Shown here piece after piece: positions 34,599 to 42,357 of a stretch of DNA of 49,358 nucleotides (its first letter is position 1; every line of letters begins with the position of its first letter). The notes beneath the pieces were generated by a model. That model worked only from the letters and a program-made list of their open reading frames with translations, ran no database searches and had not been told where the DNA came from. Both the position numbers and the translations under genes were made by a program. Source of the DNA: JBEBXQ01 sp040391535 (GTDB taxonomy: Bacteria > Bacteroidota > Bacteroidia > Cytophagales > Spirosomataceae). The stretch is taken from the NCBI GenBank assembly GCA_040391535.1, contig JBEBXQ010000016.1:1-49358 (forward strand), given 5' to 3'.

Positions 34599-37073
34599 AT
34601 GAAAAAAGAATTATTAGGCTTTGGGCTCACGTGTCTGCTTGTCACTTCCTGTACAAAAACACCGGTTTCAGAAACAACCCATCCGCATTACAGTGGCATT
34701 TATCCGCATCTGGCAATGTATAATAATGAAGGCGAATGCGGTACCGGAGCGGTAGTACCCTGGGCGGGAAAACTCTGGGCGCTTACGTACGGCCCTCATT
34801 TACCGTATGGGTCTTCTGATAAGCTCTATGAAATTGACAACAACCTGAACCAGATCACCAGAGAAGAGAGTATCGGCGGCACACCTGCCAACCGGATGAT
34901 CCATCAGGAAAGCAATCAGCTGTTTATAGGCCCTTATGCGATCAGTCAGAGCGGTGAAGTAAAGGCCATCCCCTATACCGCCATGCCCGGCAGGCATACC
35001 GGGAATGCACGGCATCTTACCGATCCTGCCGGGAAAATATACTATGGCACCATGGAAGAAGGGTTTTATGATGTGGACGTCAGCACGCTTTCTCCTTATA
35101 TGTATTATGAAGACGGCAATGTCACCAACAAAAAAGGGAAAGACACGTCTGCCAACCAGCCTACAGCCTTATTACCCGGTGCACACGGAAAAGGATTATA
35201 CTCGGGCCAGGGGGTGATGGTATACTCCAACAATGGTGAATCAGGACCGAAAGCATTAGAGCAGTTTGACATTGAGGCCGGTTCATTATCAGAATGGGAT
35301 GGAAAAGAATGGAAAACGGTCCGAAGAAATCAATTTGTAGAAATAACCGGTCCGGGAGGAATCTACGGCAATAAAAACCCTGAAACCGACCCGATATGGG
35401 CTACAGGCTGGGATCATAAATCTGTTTTACTGGGTGTGCGTGATCAGAACAAATGGTCGTTTTACCGTTTGCCCAAAGCCAGTCACAGCTACGACGGCGC
35501 ACACGGGTGGAATACGGAATGGCCGCGGATCCGTGATGTAGGTACTGAAAACCAACCTGATTACCTGATGACCATGCACGGCATGTTCTGGAAATTCCCG
35601 GGTACATTCACTTCTTCCAACAGTGCCGGAATCCGCCCGAGATCCGCCTATCTGAAAGTAATCGGTGATTATGCACGCTGGAATGAGCAGCTGGTTTTCG
35701 GTTGTGATGATTCGGCCAACAGAGAATTTTTAAATAAGCGTAAGGCAAAAGGTGGTATTGAAGGCCCGGGGCAATCCAATTCCAATTTATGGTTTACGTC
35801 CCTTACCAAACCCGACGAGCTGGGCCCTAATACCGCGGAAGGCGCACTGTGGATTTCAGAGGAAATCAAAGCCGGTCAGCCTTCTGAACCATTCCTTTTT
35901 GCAGGCTGGGATCAGCGAATGGCATGGATTAAAAACGAAGGAAATAACACAGCTACTTTTGTATTTGAAGTGGATAAAAACGGAAATGGCAACTGGACTG
36001 AATTATTGACTAAGGAAATAGTCGCCGGAAAAAACGAAGCGATCAGCTTTGATGCGGGTCAGAAAGGCGAATGGATCCGTGTCACCAGCCGGCAAAATAC
36101 GAAGGCCACTGTACACCTTACTTATTCAGACAAAAGCCGGTTTTATAAAGAAGACGCCGCTTTGTTTAGCGGTATCGGTACAGTAAACGACCAGCAGCTG
36201 ACTGCCGGTTTACTGTATGGCCTGGGAGATAACCGTCGTGCTTTAGGCTTACTGACCGGCGAACTTAACCAGTCGGTCTTTACAGCAGGTGATTATTACG
36301 AGCTGGACGGGAAAATGAATCTTGTCAAAAAGGAAGACCCCGAAACCTCCTCTTTTATTGCTCAGAAATTCGCCATTCCTTCCAATGCCGTCACCATTGA
36401 CGAGGCATCGGTACTGGTTGTAGATGACAAAGGCAGAAGATGGCGGTTACCAAAAGGAAATGAACAATTTACGAAGCTCACCCAAAACGCCTCCACCAGG
36501 ATTTGCCGTGAAGTAGCAACCGAAAGAGATTTATTCAATGCCCATGGCACTTTTTACGAGCTCCCGGCTGAAAACGCAGACGGATATGCCAAAATCAGGC
36601 CGGTGGCATCCCATCAGCTGAGTATCCACGACTATGCTTCCTACCGGGGTTTACTGGTGATGACGGGGATTAATCCGAAAGAAAAAAACAATGATCATAT
36701 CATAAAATCAGAGGATGGCAAAGCGGCTGTGTGGGCAGGTACTATTGATGATCTGTGGAAACTGGGTAAACCCGTAGGGACCGGCGGTCCATGGAAAAAC
36801 AGCCAGGTAAACAAAGGTGTCCCTTCTGATCCTTACCTGATCGGATTTTATGATAAACGTACGTTACAGTTATCACATCAGCAATCCGGGAATGTCACGT
36901 TTATTATTGAAACAGAGCCCATAGGCCATGGTCCGTGGATGCAGTATAAGGAAGTCACCGTTAAAGCCGGAGAGACTTTTGAATACCAGTTTCCGGAAGA
37001 GTTTCAGGCGCGCTGGGTTCGTATCCGCAGCAATGCTGATTGTGTGGCGACTGCCTGGCTGGTTTATCGGTAA
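34599..37073 (+). CDS. Large lipoprotein of unknown function with propeller-like N-terminal half and duplicated C-terminal module
   Basis: This 824-residue protein, counted from ATG 34599, has a lipoprotein signal (MKKELLGFGLTCLLVTSC, Cys18). The frame opens at 34569, but 34599 begins the signal. Residues 30-390 look propeller-like, with repeated strands ending in short aromatic turns (GKLWALTYGPHLPYG, KIYYGTMEEGFYDVDV, YLMTMHGMFWKFPG). Two related beta-sandwich modules occur at about 395-510 and 708-824. Compare PSEPFLFAGWDQR, TFVFEVDKNGNGNW and EWIRV with PSDPYLIGFYDKR, TFIIETEPIGHGPW and RWVRI. I recognise no enzyme motif. The position between SusD and the flavoproteins suggests surface capture or presentation of the substrate. 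It sits 86 bp after susD and 9 bp before the next gene. Confidence 0.8.
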   Translation: MKKELLGFGLTCLLVTSCTKTPVSETTHPHYSGIYPHLAMYNNEGECGTGAVVPWAGKLWALTYGPHLPYGSSDKLYEIDNNLNQITREESIGGTPANRMIHQESNQLFIGPYAISQSGEVKAIPYTAMPGRHTGNARHLTDPAGKIYYGTMEEGFYDVDVSTLSPYMYYEDGNVTNKKGKDTSANQPTALLPGAHGKGLYSGQGVMVYSNNGESGPKALEQFDIEAGSLSEWDGKEWKTVRRNQFVEITGPGGIYGNKNPETDPIWATGWDHKSVLLGVRDQNKWSFYRLPKASHSYDGAHGWNTEWPRIRDVGTENQPDYLMTMHGMFWKFPGTFTSSNSAGIRPRSAYLKVIGDYARWNEQLVFGCDDSANREFLNKRKAKGGIEGPGQSNSNLWFTSLTKPDELGPNTAEGALWISEEIKAGQPSEPFLFAGWDQRMAWIKNEGNNTATFVFEVDKNGNGNWTELLTKEIVAGKNEAISFDAGQKGEWIRVTSRQNTKATVHLTYSDKSRFYKEDAALFSGIGTVNDQQLTAGLLYGLGDNRRALGLLTGELNQSVFTAGDYYELDGKMNLVKKEDPETSSFIAQKFAIPSNAVTIDEASVLVVDDKGRRWRLPKGNEQFTKLTQNASTRICREVATERDLFNAHGTFYELPAENADGYAKIRPVASHQLSIHDYASYRGLLVMTGINPKEKNNDHIIKSEDGKAAVWAGTIDDLWKLGKPVGTGGPWKNSQVNKGVPSDPYLIGFYDKRTLQLSHQQSGNVTFIIETEPIGHGPWMQYKEVTVKAGETFEYQFPEEFQARWVRIRSNADCVATAWLVYR

Positions 37074-37082
37074 GTTTCATCT

Positions 37083-38042
37083 ATGGCAGGTCAGTTGAAG
37101 CATGGTGTCTTTGGGAATCTCATTTCCGCATTGCTGCTTATCGCAACCAGCGGACATACCCAGGATATGAACAAGCCCGTTGGTACTGAATACGCATTTA
37201 CAGTACTGACAGAGGACTCTCTGGAAATCAGGGTACAGGCTGACCTGAATGCGCTTCAACGGCCGGTCAGTTATTCCAGCCTGATTGAAACTCCTGTGTG
37301 CGATGACAGCCTTTGCCATTTGGTACTGATTCATCTGTACTGGGATTTGCTGGGTAATTTTTACCGGTATGAGGTACCGGAAGACCGACCGCTGACCAAA
37401 TTTGACCATGAAGAATTTACGCAGAAGGATCATGACAAGCTGTATGAAATTCTGGCCAATACCGAATCCCCATTGCGCGATTACCGGAAAACTGACCTGA
37501 TTGACCATAGTGTAGAACTGAAGTCAGAAGTGGCTGACGCAGTGTCGGGTGCTACCAATACCACCATTAAAGACGATGTGATTGAGGGTGCTTTATACAG
37601 TACCTATACCCTTTGGCACATCGTAAACGGTAGTATTGCCAGGGAAATCCTGAAACGCACCGAAGCGTCAGTCACACCACAGCTTTTGAGCCATATGTTA
37701 CATTCTGACAGTCATCATGAACAGTTTTATGCACTCACCCGGCTCGATGCCAACGACATGACCAATAGTCCGGTATTGCTGGAGCTCATTCTGAAAGGGA
37801 AGGCCTATGTGCCGCTTTTCGCTGTACAGAAATTACCTGCTGAAAGCTGGAATTCCCGTGAGTATCAGGAAAAACTATTCTCAGCATTACCTGTCATGTC
37901 CTTTGAATTGCAGAATGAGATTATTAATAAGTTATCCGGTGTAAAACTCAGTCCGGCAGCCACAGCTATACTGAAGGATAATATGAATAGGTTAACAGAG
38001 CAGCAACGCCTGAAAATAACCAAAGTCATACAGCACCCTTAA
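37083..38042 (+). CDS. Exported protein with FMN-binding (covalent flavinylation) motif and HEAT-like C-terminus
   Basis: This protein has 319 residues. The hydrophobic start (GNLISALLLIATSGHTQ) is a probable signal peptide. At residues 152-158 it has DAVSGAT, followed by NTTIKDDVIEGALYSTYTLW. This is the DxxSGAT pattern of FMN-binding domains in which ApbE attaches FMN to the Thr, here Thr158. An ApbE is encoded two genes downstream. Residues 60-135 (CDDSLCHLVLIHLYWDLLGN onward) include a CxxxxC pair and belong to no domain I can name. Residues 190-319 are helical and look like HEAT-type repeats. It is best read as a periplasmic electron carrier or redox partner. It starts 9 bp after the lipoprotein gene, so the two are surely co-transcribed. 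Confidence 0.82.
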   Translation: MAGQLKHGVFGNLISALLLIATSGHTQDMNKPVGTEYAFTVLTEDSLEIRVQADLNALQRPVSYSSLIETPVCDDSLCHLVLIHLYWDLLGNFYRYEVPEDRPLTKFDHEEFTQKDHDKLYEILANTESPLRDYRKTDLIDHSVELKSEVADAVSGATNTTIKDDVIEGALYSTYTLWHIVNGSIAREILKRTEASVTPQLLSHMLHSDSHHEQFYALTRLDANDMTNSPVLLELILKGKAYVPLFAVQKLPAESWNSREYQEKLFSALPVMSFELQNEIINKLSGVKLSPAATAILKDNMNRLTEQQRLKITKVIQHP

Positions 38043-38058
38043 AATACAATCAATAATA

Positions 38059-38094
38059 TGACGACAGCCTTACCATGATTGAAAAGTGTTGTCA
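38059..38094 (+). other. Intercistronic hairpin before the FAD oxidoreductase gene
   Basis: TGACGACA (38059-38066) can pair with TGTTGTCA (38087-38094), including one G-T pair. It lies in the 79-bp gap and has no T run after it. Confidence 0.35.
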
Positions 38095-38121
38095 GCTATT
38101 TCTAAATGAACCCCTTATAAA

Positions 38122-40023
38122 ATGGAAGCAAAAAGAAGAGATTTTTTAAAAACCCTGGGATTGGGATCCGGTCTCTTTTTCGGGGACCCGGTTACGCTTT
38201 TCGGGAAAAGCCCTGAAGAAGCCGCACAGGAAATCAACAAAGAGGTATTTGCCATCCGGAAATACGAAACCGACCTGGTTGTAGCAGGTGGCGGTATGGC
38301 GGGTGTATGTGCAGCCATAGCAGCAGCCCGTAATGGTACAAAAGTTATTCTGATTCAAAACCGCTCCCGGCTGGGTGGCAATGCCAGCAGTGAAATCCGG
38401 ATGCATATATCCGGTGCCAGTGCACTGAAACAGGTCTGGCGGGAAACGGGTATCCTCGAAGAACTGGTGCTTACGGAAGCCGTAGAAAACCCTCAGCGGT
38501 CTTATGAAATCTGGGACTATATCATGTACGATAAAGTGGTTTCAGAAGCCAATATCACTCTTCTGCTTGATGCCATTGTCTATGATACTACTGTAGCCAA
38601 TAACCGCATCACACAGATCAAGGCGCTTTGCTCGCAAACAGAAGAGATCTACGAAATAAAAGCCCGGTTTTATGCCGACTGCACCGGCGACGGTACCATG
38701 GCCGCCAAAGCCGGAGCCGAATACATGCAGGGACGGGAAGCCAAATCCCAATGGAATGAATCAATGGCTGAGGAAGTTGCCGACAAAAAAAGTATGGGTA
38801 ACAGTCTGTTATTTACTTCCTCCAGACATGACCGCCCAATGCCTTTTAAAGCTCCCGCATGGGCCCGGGAATATACAGCAAAGGATTTCGTCAAAAGGCC
38901 GATCAGGCAATGGGAATATGGCTATTGGTGGCTGGAGCTGGGCGGGTTGGAAGATATCGTAAAAGACGGACAAAAAATCCGTCATGATCTGATGGCCACG
39001 CTCTTTGGTGTCTGGGATTATATTAAAAACTCAGGAAATCATCCGGAATCGGCCAACTGGGCCCTTTCATGGGTAGGACTGATCCCCGGAAAAAGGGAAA
39101 GCCGCCGCATTGTGGGCGACTATATCATGAAACAGGACGACGCTATCAAAGACCAGCAATTCTTTGACCGGGTAGCCTATGGCGGATGGCCGCTTGATGA
39201 CCATCCACCCGAAGGAATGAACGGTTTCGGCCTGATCCCGGCCAGGTCTATCCCGCTGGCTGGTCCCTACTCTATCCCGCTGCGGTCTCTCTACAGTAAA
39301 AACATTAAGAATCTCTGGATGGCCGGTCGGAATGTCAGCGTTTCCCATGTGGCATTATCCACTACCCGTGTAATGGCCACCTGTGCCCTGATGGGCCAAG
39401 CGATAGGAACGGCCGCGGCTTATTGTAAACAACGTACTCTCGATCCGGCAGGTTTAACAAGTGACAAGACTGCACTGAGTCAGTTTCAGCAGCTTTTATT
39501 ACGGCAAGACCAGGGCATTTTGGGAGTAGTCAATGCTGATCCTGATGACCTGGCCAGAAAAACCAAAGTAAGCGCGTCCTCCGAAACCTCAGAGGGCCTG
39601 TCGGTACAGGTAATTGATGGCATTAACCGGGACATCAAAGACGGGAAAACGCATCAATGGCGTGCAGACCTGCAAAGCGGTAGTCAATGGATTCAGTTAT
39701 CCTGGGATAAACCGGTAAGCATTAACCGTATTGAACTGACTTTTGATACCGGCCTGCAACGGTTCCTGAGAATTTCCCCTGAAGATTCTGTCTATAAAAA
39801 TCAAGTCAGGAGAGCACAGCCCGAAACCCTGGCGGATTATAAAATTGAAGGTATCAGTAAAGGCAAAAACACGGCCTTAGTAGTAAATGAAGCTAATTAT
39901 CTCCGGAAAGTGGTCCATGATTTCGATACCACCGAAGTAGAAGCCATACGGCTGACAGCACTCAAAACCAACGGAGATGCTTACGCCCGGATTTTTGAAA
40001 TACGCTGTTATCTGGAAAAATAA
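38122..40023 (+). CDS. Tat-exported FAD-dependent oxidoreductase with C-terminal discoidin-like module
   Basis: The protein has 633 residues. It begins MEAKRRDFLKTLGLGSGLFF, a canonical twin-arginine signal (RRDFLK), so it is folded with its cofactor before export to the periplasm. The FAD-binding site is VVAGGGMAGVCAAIAAARNG (GGGMAG at 56-61), followed by RLGGNASSEIRMHISGAS, FYADCTGDGTMAAKAGAEYM, GLIPARSIPLAGPYSIPLRS and NLWMAGRNVSVSHVALSTTR. These fit the FAD_oxidored (PF12831-type) family. Residues ~490-633 look like a discoidin/F5-8C-type carbohydrate-binding fold (SGSQWIQLSWDKPVSINRIE). The substrate is unknown; a sugar or sugar derivative taken in by SusCD is a reasonable guess. Confidence 0.88.
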   Translation: MEAKRRDFLKTLGLGSGLFFGDPVTLFGKSPEEAAQEINKEVFAIRKYETDLVVAGGGMAGVCAAIAAARNGTKVILIQNRSRLGGNASSEIRMHISGASALKQVWRETGILEELVLTEAVENPQRSYEIWDYIMYDKVVSEANITLLLDAIVYDTTVANNRITQIKALCSQTEEIYEIKARFYADCTGDGTMAAKAGAEYMQGREAKSQWNESMAEEVADKKSMGNSLLFTSSRHDRPMPFKAPAWAREYTAKDFVKRPIRQWEYGYWWLELGGLEDIVKDGQKIRHDLMATLFGVWDYIKNSGNHPESANWALSWVGLIPGKRESRRIVGDYIMKQDDAIKDQQFFDRVAYGGWPLDDHPPEGMNGFGLIPARSIPLAGPYSIPLRSLYSKNIKNLWMAGRNVSVSHVALSTTRVMATCALMGQAIGTAAAYCKQRTLDPAGLTSDKTALSQFQQLLLRQDQGILGVVNADPDDLARKTKVSASSETSEGLSVQVIDGINRDIKDGKTHQWRADLQSGSQWIQLSWDKPVSINRIELTFDTGLQRFLRISPEDSVYKNQVRRAQPETLADYKIEGISKGKNTALVVNEANYLRKVVHDFDTTEVEAIRLTALKTNGDAYARIFEIRCYLEK

Positions 40024-40042
40024 GGTCTTGTATATAATATAA

Positions 40043-40068
40043 GGGAGAAAGGCTCTAATCTTTCTCCC
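40043..40068 (+). other. Intercistronic hairpin before apbE
   Basis: GGGAGAAAG (40043-40051) pairs perfectly with CTTTCTCCC (40060-40068), loop 8 nt. No T run follows, so it probably reduces or stabilises rather than ends the transcript. It is the strongest of the hairpins in this cluster. Confidence 0.5.
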
Positions 40069-40087
40069 GAATTCTTAAATTGGTGCC

Positions 40088-41098
40088 ATGAAACAGATAC
40101 TACTGTTATGGATCACCTGCTGTATATTTTCCGGCACATCGGGTGCACAGACTGATATCCCGCTTGTAACGCTGTCCGGTGAAACACAGGGAACAACCTA
40201 TCACATTAAATACCAGGATCCGGAAAAAAGGAATTTCAAACCGGAAATCGAAAAACTGCTGGCAGATATTGACCGTTGTGTTTCCAATTACAGAACGGAT
40301 TCGGAAATTTCCGTTTTTAACCGTTCGCATAGCATACTTTTTCAAAGGCCTTATTTCCTGGATTTGCTGAAGAAATCAAGGGAAATTTTTATGCAGACCG
40401 ACGGCGCTTTTGACCCTACGGTTTTCCCTTTGGTGGAAGCTTACGGATTCGGACCTGACCGAAAGAGGGATATCCCGCAAAACATCGACTCCGTGCTCAA
40501 TCTGGTAGGGTTTGATAAAATAGCATTTGACTCTGTAGCGGTATCCAAAGCAAAAGAACACGTACGCCTTGATTTTAACGCCATTGCCAAAGGCTACACG
40601 GTAGATCAGATCGCAGAACTGCTTGCCTCCCGCCATATTGAAAATTACCTGATTGAAATTGGCGGGGAATTACGTTGTGCAGGAGTCAAAAGCCCGGGTC
40701 AGCCCTGGAAAGTGGGAATCGAAAATCCGTTCAGTACAAAGCAATTATCAGGTACCATCATCATCAAAAACCGGGGTATGGCTACTTCAGGCAATTACCG
40801 CAACCGCTACAGTAAAGACGGAGAAGTGTATAATCATATCATCAATCCTAAAACAGGCGGCTATCAGGCAAGTGAACTTTTCAGTGCTACAGTACTGGCG
40901 CCAGACGCCGCCACCGCTGACGCCTACGCGACGGCCTTTATGGTAATGGGACTGAAAAAAACCCGGCAGCTGCTGGCTCATCATCCCGAGCTGGATGTAT
41001 ATCTGATCTATGCCGGTACAGATGGAAAAACGACTGCTTACATCTCAGACGGGATCAGGGATAAAGTCCATCTATTGTCAGAAAACCGGGAGAATTAA
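40088..41098 (+). CDS. apbE: Exported FAD:protein FMN transferase ApbE
   Basis: ApbE moves FMN from FAD onto a Thr or Ser in the DxxSGAT motif of extracytoplasmic proteins. This one has 336 residues and a signal peptide (MKQILLLWITCCIFSGTSGA). The motifs are complete: GTTYHIKY near the start, DFNAIAKGYTVDQIAELL, LIEIGGELRCAGVKS, MATSGNYRNRY, NHIINPKTG and DAATADAYATAFMVMGL, the last being the metal-binding end. It should therefore be active. The nearest likely target is the DAVSGAT protein encoded at 37083-38042. No nqr or rnf genes, the usual ApbE clients, lie in the window. A gap of 150 bp with a palindrome separates it from nadA, so it probably ends this cluster. Confidence 0.93.
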   Translation: MKQILLLWITCCIFSGTSGAQTDIPLVTLSGETQGTTYHIKYQDPEKRNFKPEIEKLLADIDRCVSNYRTDSEISVFNRSHSILFQRPYFLDLLKKSREIFMQTDGAFDPTVFPLVEAYGFGPDRKRDIPQNIDSVLNLVGFDKIAFDSVAVSKAKEHVRLDFNAIAKGYTVDQIAELLASRHIENYLIEIGGELRCAGVKSPGQPWKVGIENPFSTKQLSGTIIIKNRGMATSGNYRNRYSKDGEVYNHIINPKTGGYQASELFSATVLAPDAATADAYATAFMVMGLKKTRQLLAHHPELDVYLIYAGTDGKTTAYISDGIRDKVHLLSENREN

Positions 41099-41115
41099 CG
41101 CTTCAATTCACATTT

Positions 41116-41131
41116 TACAAAACATTTTGTA
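41116..41131 (+). promoter_or_regulatory. Palindrome in the apbE-nadA gap
   Basis: TACAAAA (41116-41122) and TTTTGTA (41125-41131) are perfect inverted repeats around CA. Directly after it TAGCTTTC (41130-41137) resembles a TAnnTTTG -7 box. The overlap with a possible promoter suits an operator in front of nadA, although no regulator is indicated. Confidence 0.35.
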
Positions 41132-41248
41132 GCTTTCGAGTAAGTTTCAAGTCTAAATTATTGATAAGGGATTGAACTAATACCGTAATCATCCGGTATT
41201 GTAGGCAGTCATATCCTGAAAATACAAATACTTACAAAAAGTTAACTG

Positions 41249-42244
41249 ATGTATACGATTGAAGAACAAATAACCCGGTACGGATACGTAAATGAGGCTG
41301 TTGCTGAAGGTATTGATCTGGTGGCGGAAATTCAGCGACTGAAGAAAGAGAAAAATGCCGTCATTCTTGCCCATTATTATGTAGACGGAGCGATTCAGGA
41401 CATAGCTGATTTTGTAGGAGATAGTCTGGGCCTTTCCCAGCAGGCAGCTGCTACCGATGCCGATATGATTGTCTTCTGCGGTGTGCATTTTATGGGCGAA
41501 ACGGCCAAAATCCTCAGTCCGCATAAAAAAGTGGTCATTCCGGATCTCAATGCCGGCTGCTCACTGGCCGATTCGGCCCCTGCTGATAAATTTGCCGCAT
41601 TTAAAGCACAGTATCCTGATCACCTGGTGATCAGCTACATCAATTGTTCGGCCGAAATTAAAGCCCTGACCGATATTGTCTGTACCTCATCCAATGCCTT
41701 GAAAATCGTTAACAGCTTACCGGCTGACCAGAAAATCATCTTTGCACCCGACGCAAACCTGGGACGCTACGTAGCCCATAAAACCGGCCGTGATCTGGTA
41801 TTGTGGGACGGTGCCTGTATTGTACATATTGATATTTCAAGAGAAAAACTCCAGCAACTCCGCAAAGATCATCCGGAAGCGCTGCTTATTGCTCACCCTG
41901 AATGCAAAGAAGACATTCTGTTACAGGCTGATTTTGTCAGTTCCACCACCGGATTATTGAAATTTGTTGCGGAAAGTGAGCATGATACCTTTATTGTGGC
42001 TACCGAGGCCGGTATTCTGCATAAAATGAAGCAATCGGTCCCCCACAAAAAACTGATTCCGGCACCCGCTACTGATAACAATACCTGCGCATGTTCCGAG
42101 TGTCCCTATATGAAAATGAATACTCTGGAGAAATTGTATAATGCCCTGTTATTTGAACAGCCCGAAATCACTGTTCCGGAAGACATCAGACTGAAAGCGT
42201 ATGATTCCGTAGCCCGGATGCTTGAATTAAGCAAGGGTATCTGA
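41249..42244 (+). CDS. nadA: Quinolinate synthase
   Basis: This [4Fe-4S] enzyme condenses iminoaspartate with dihydroxyacetone phosphate to quinolinate, in de novo NAD synthesis in the cytoplasm. It has 331 residues. Visible blocks are ILAHYYVDGAIQDIADFVGD, MIVFCGVHFMGETAKIL, the cluster Cys104 in NAGCSLAD, Cys190 in LWDGAC, and Cys285 in CACSECPYMKMN. FAPDANLGRYVA and ISYINCSAEIKA are also present. ATG 41249 is the family start. A terminator hairpin follows and nadB lies 113 bp further on; the two encode successive enzymes. Confidence 0.96.
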   Translation: MYTIEEQITRYGYVNEAVAEGIDLVAEIQRLKKEKNAVILAHYYVDGAIQDIADFVGDSLGLSQQAAATDADMIVFCGVHFMGETAKILSPHKKVVIPDLNAGCSLADSAPADKFAAFKAQYPDHLVISYINCSAEIKALTDIVCTSSNALKIVNSLPADQKIIFAPDANLGRYVAHKTGRDLVLWDGACIVHIDISREKLQQLRKDHPEALLIAHPECKEDILLQADFVSSTTGLLKFVAESEHDTFIVATEAGILHKMKQSVPHKKLIPAPATDNNTCACSECPYMKMNTLEKLYNALLFEQPEITVPEDIRLKAYDSVARMLELSKGI

Positions 42245-42249
42245 TTCAC

Positions 42250-42282
42250 AAAGGCTGCTTTTCTACAGGGAAGCAGCCTTTT
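42250..42282 (+). terminator. Intrinsic terminator between nadA and nadB
   Basis: AAAGGCTGCTT (42250-42260) pairs with AAGCAGCCTTT (42271-42281), followed by TTATATA. It is strong and close to the nadA stop, so nadB may need its own promoter in 42283-42357. Confidence 0.75.
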
Positions 42283-42357
42283 ATATACCCCCTCTTTAAA
42301 AGACACTAATTTTATCCATAAACCTAAGATCAGCCAGTGATTATCTGGTTTTCAGTT

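Noticed and set aside
40088..41098. ApbE acting on Na+-NQR or Rnf subunits
   Set aside because: No nqr or rnf genes are in the window, while a DAVSGAT protein is encoded in the same cluster. The alternative cannot be excluded for the whole genome, but the local target is the simpler reading.
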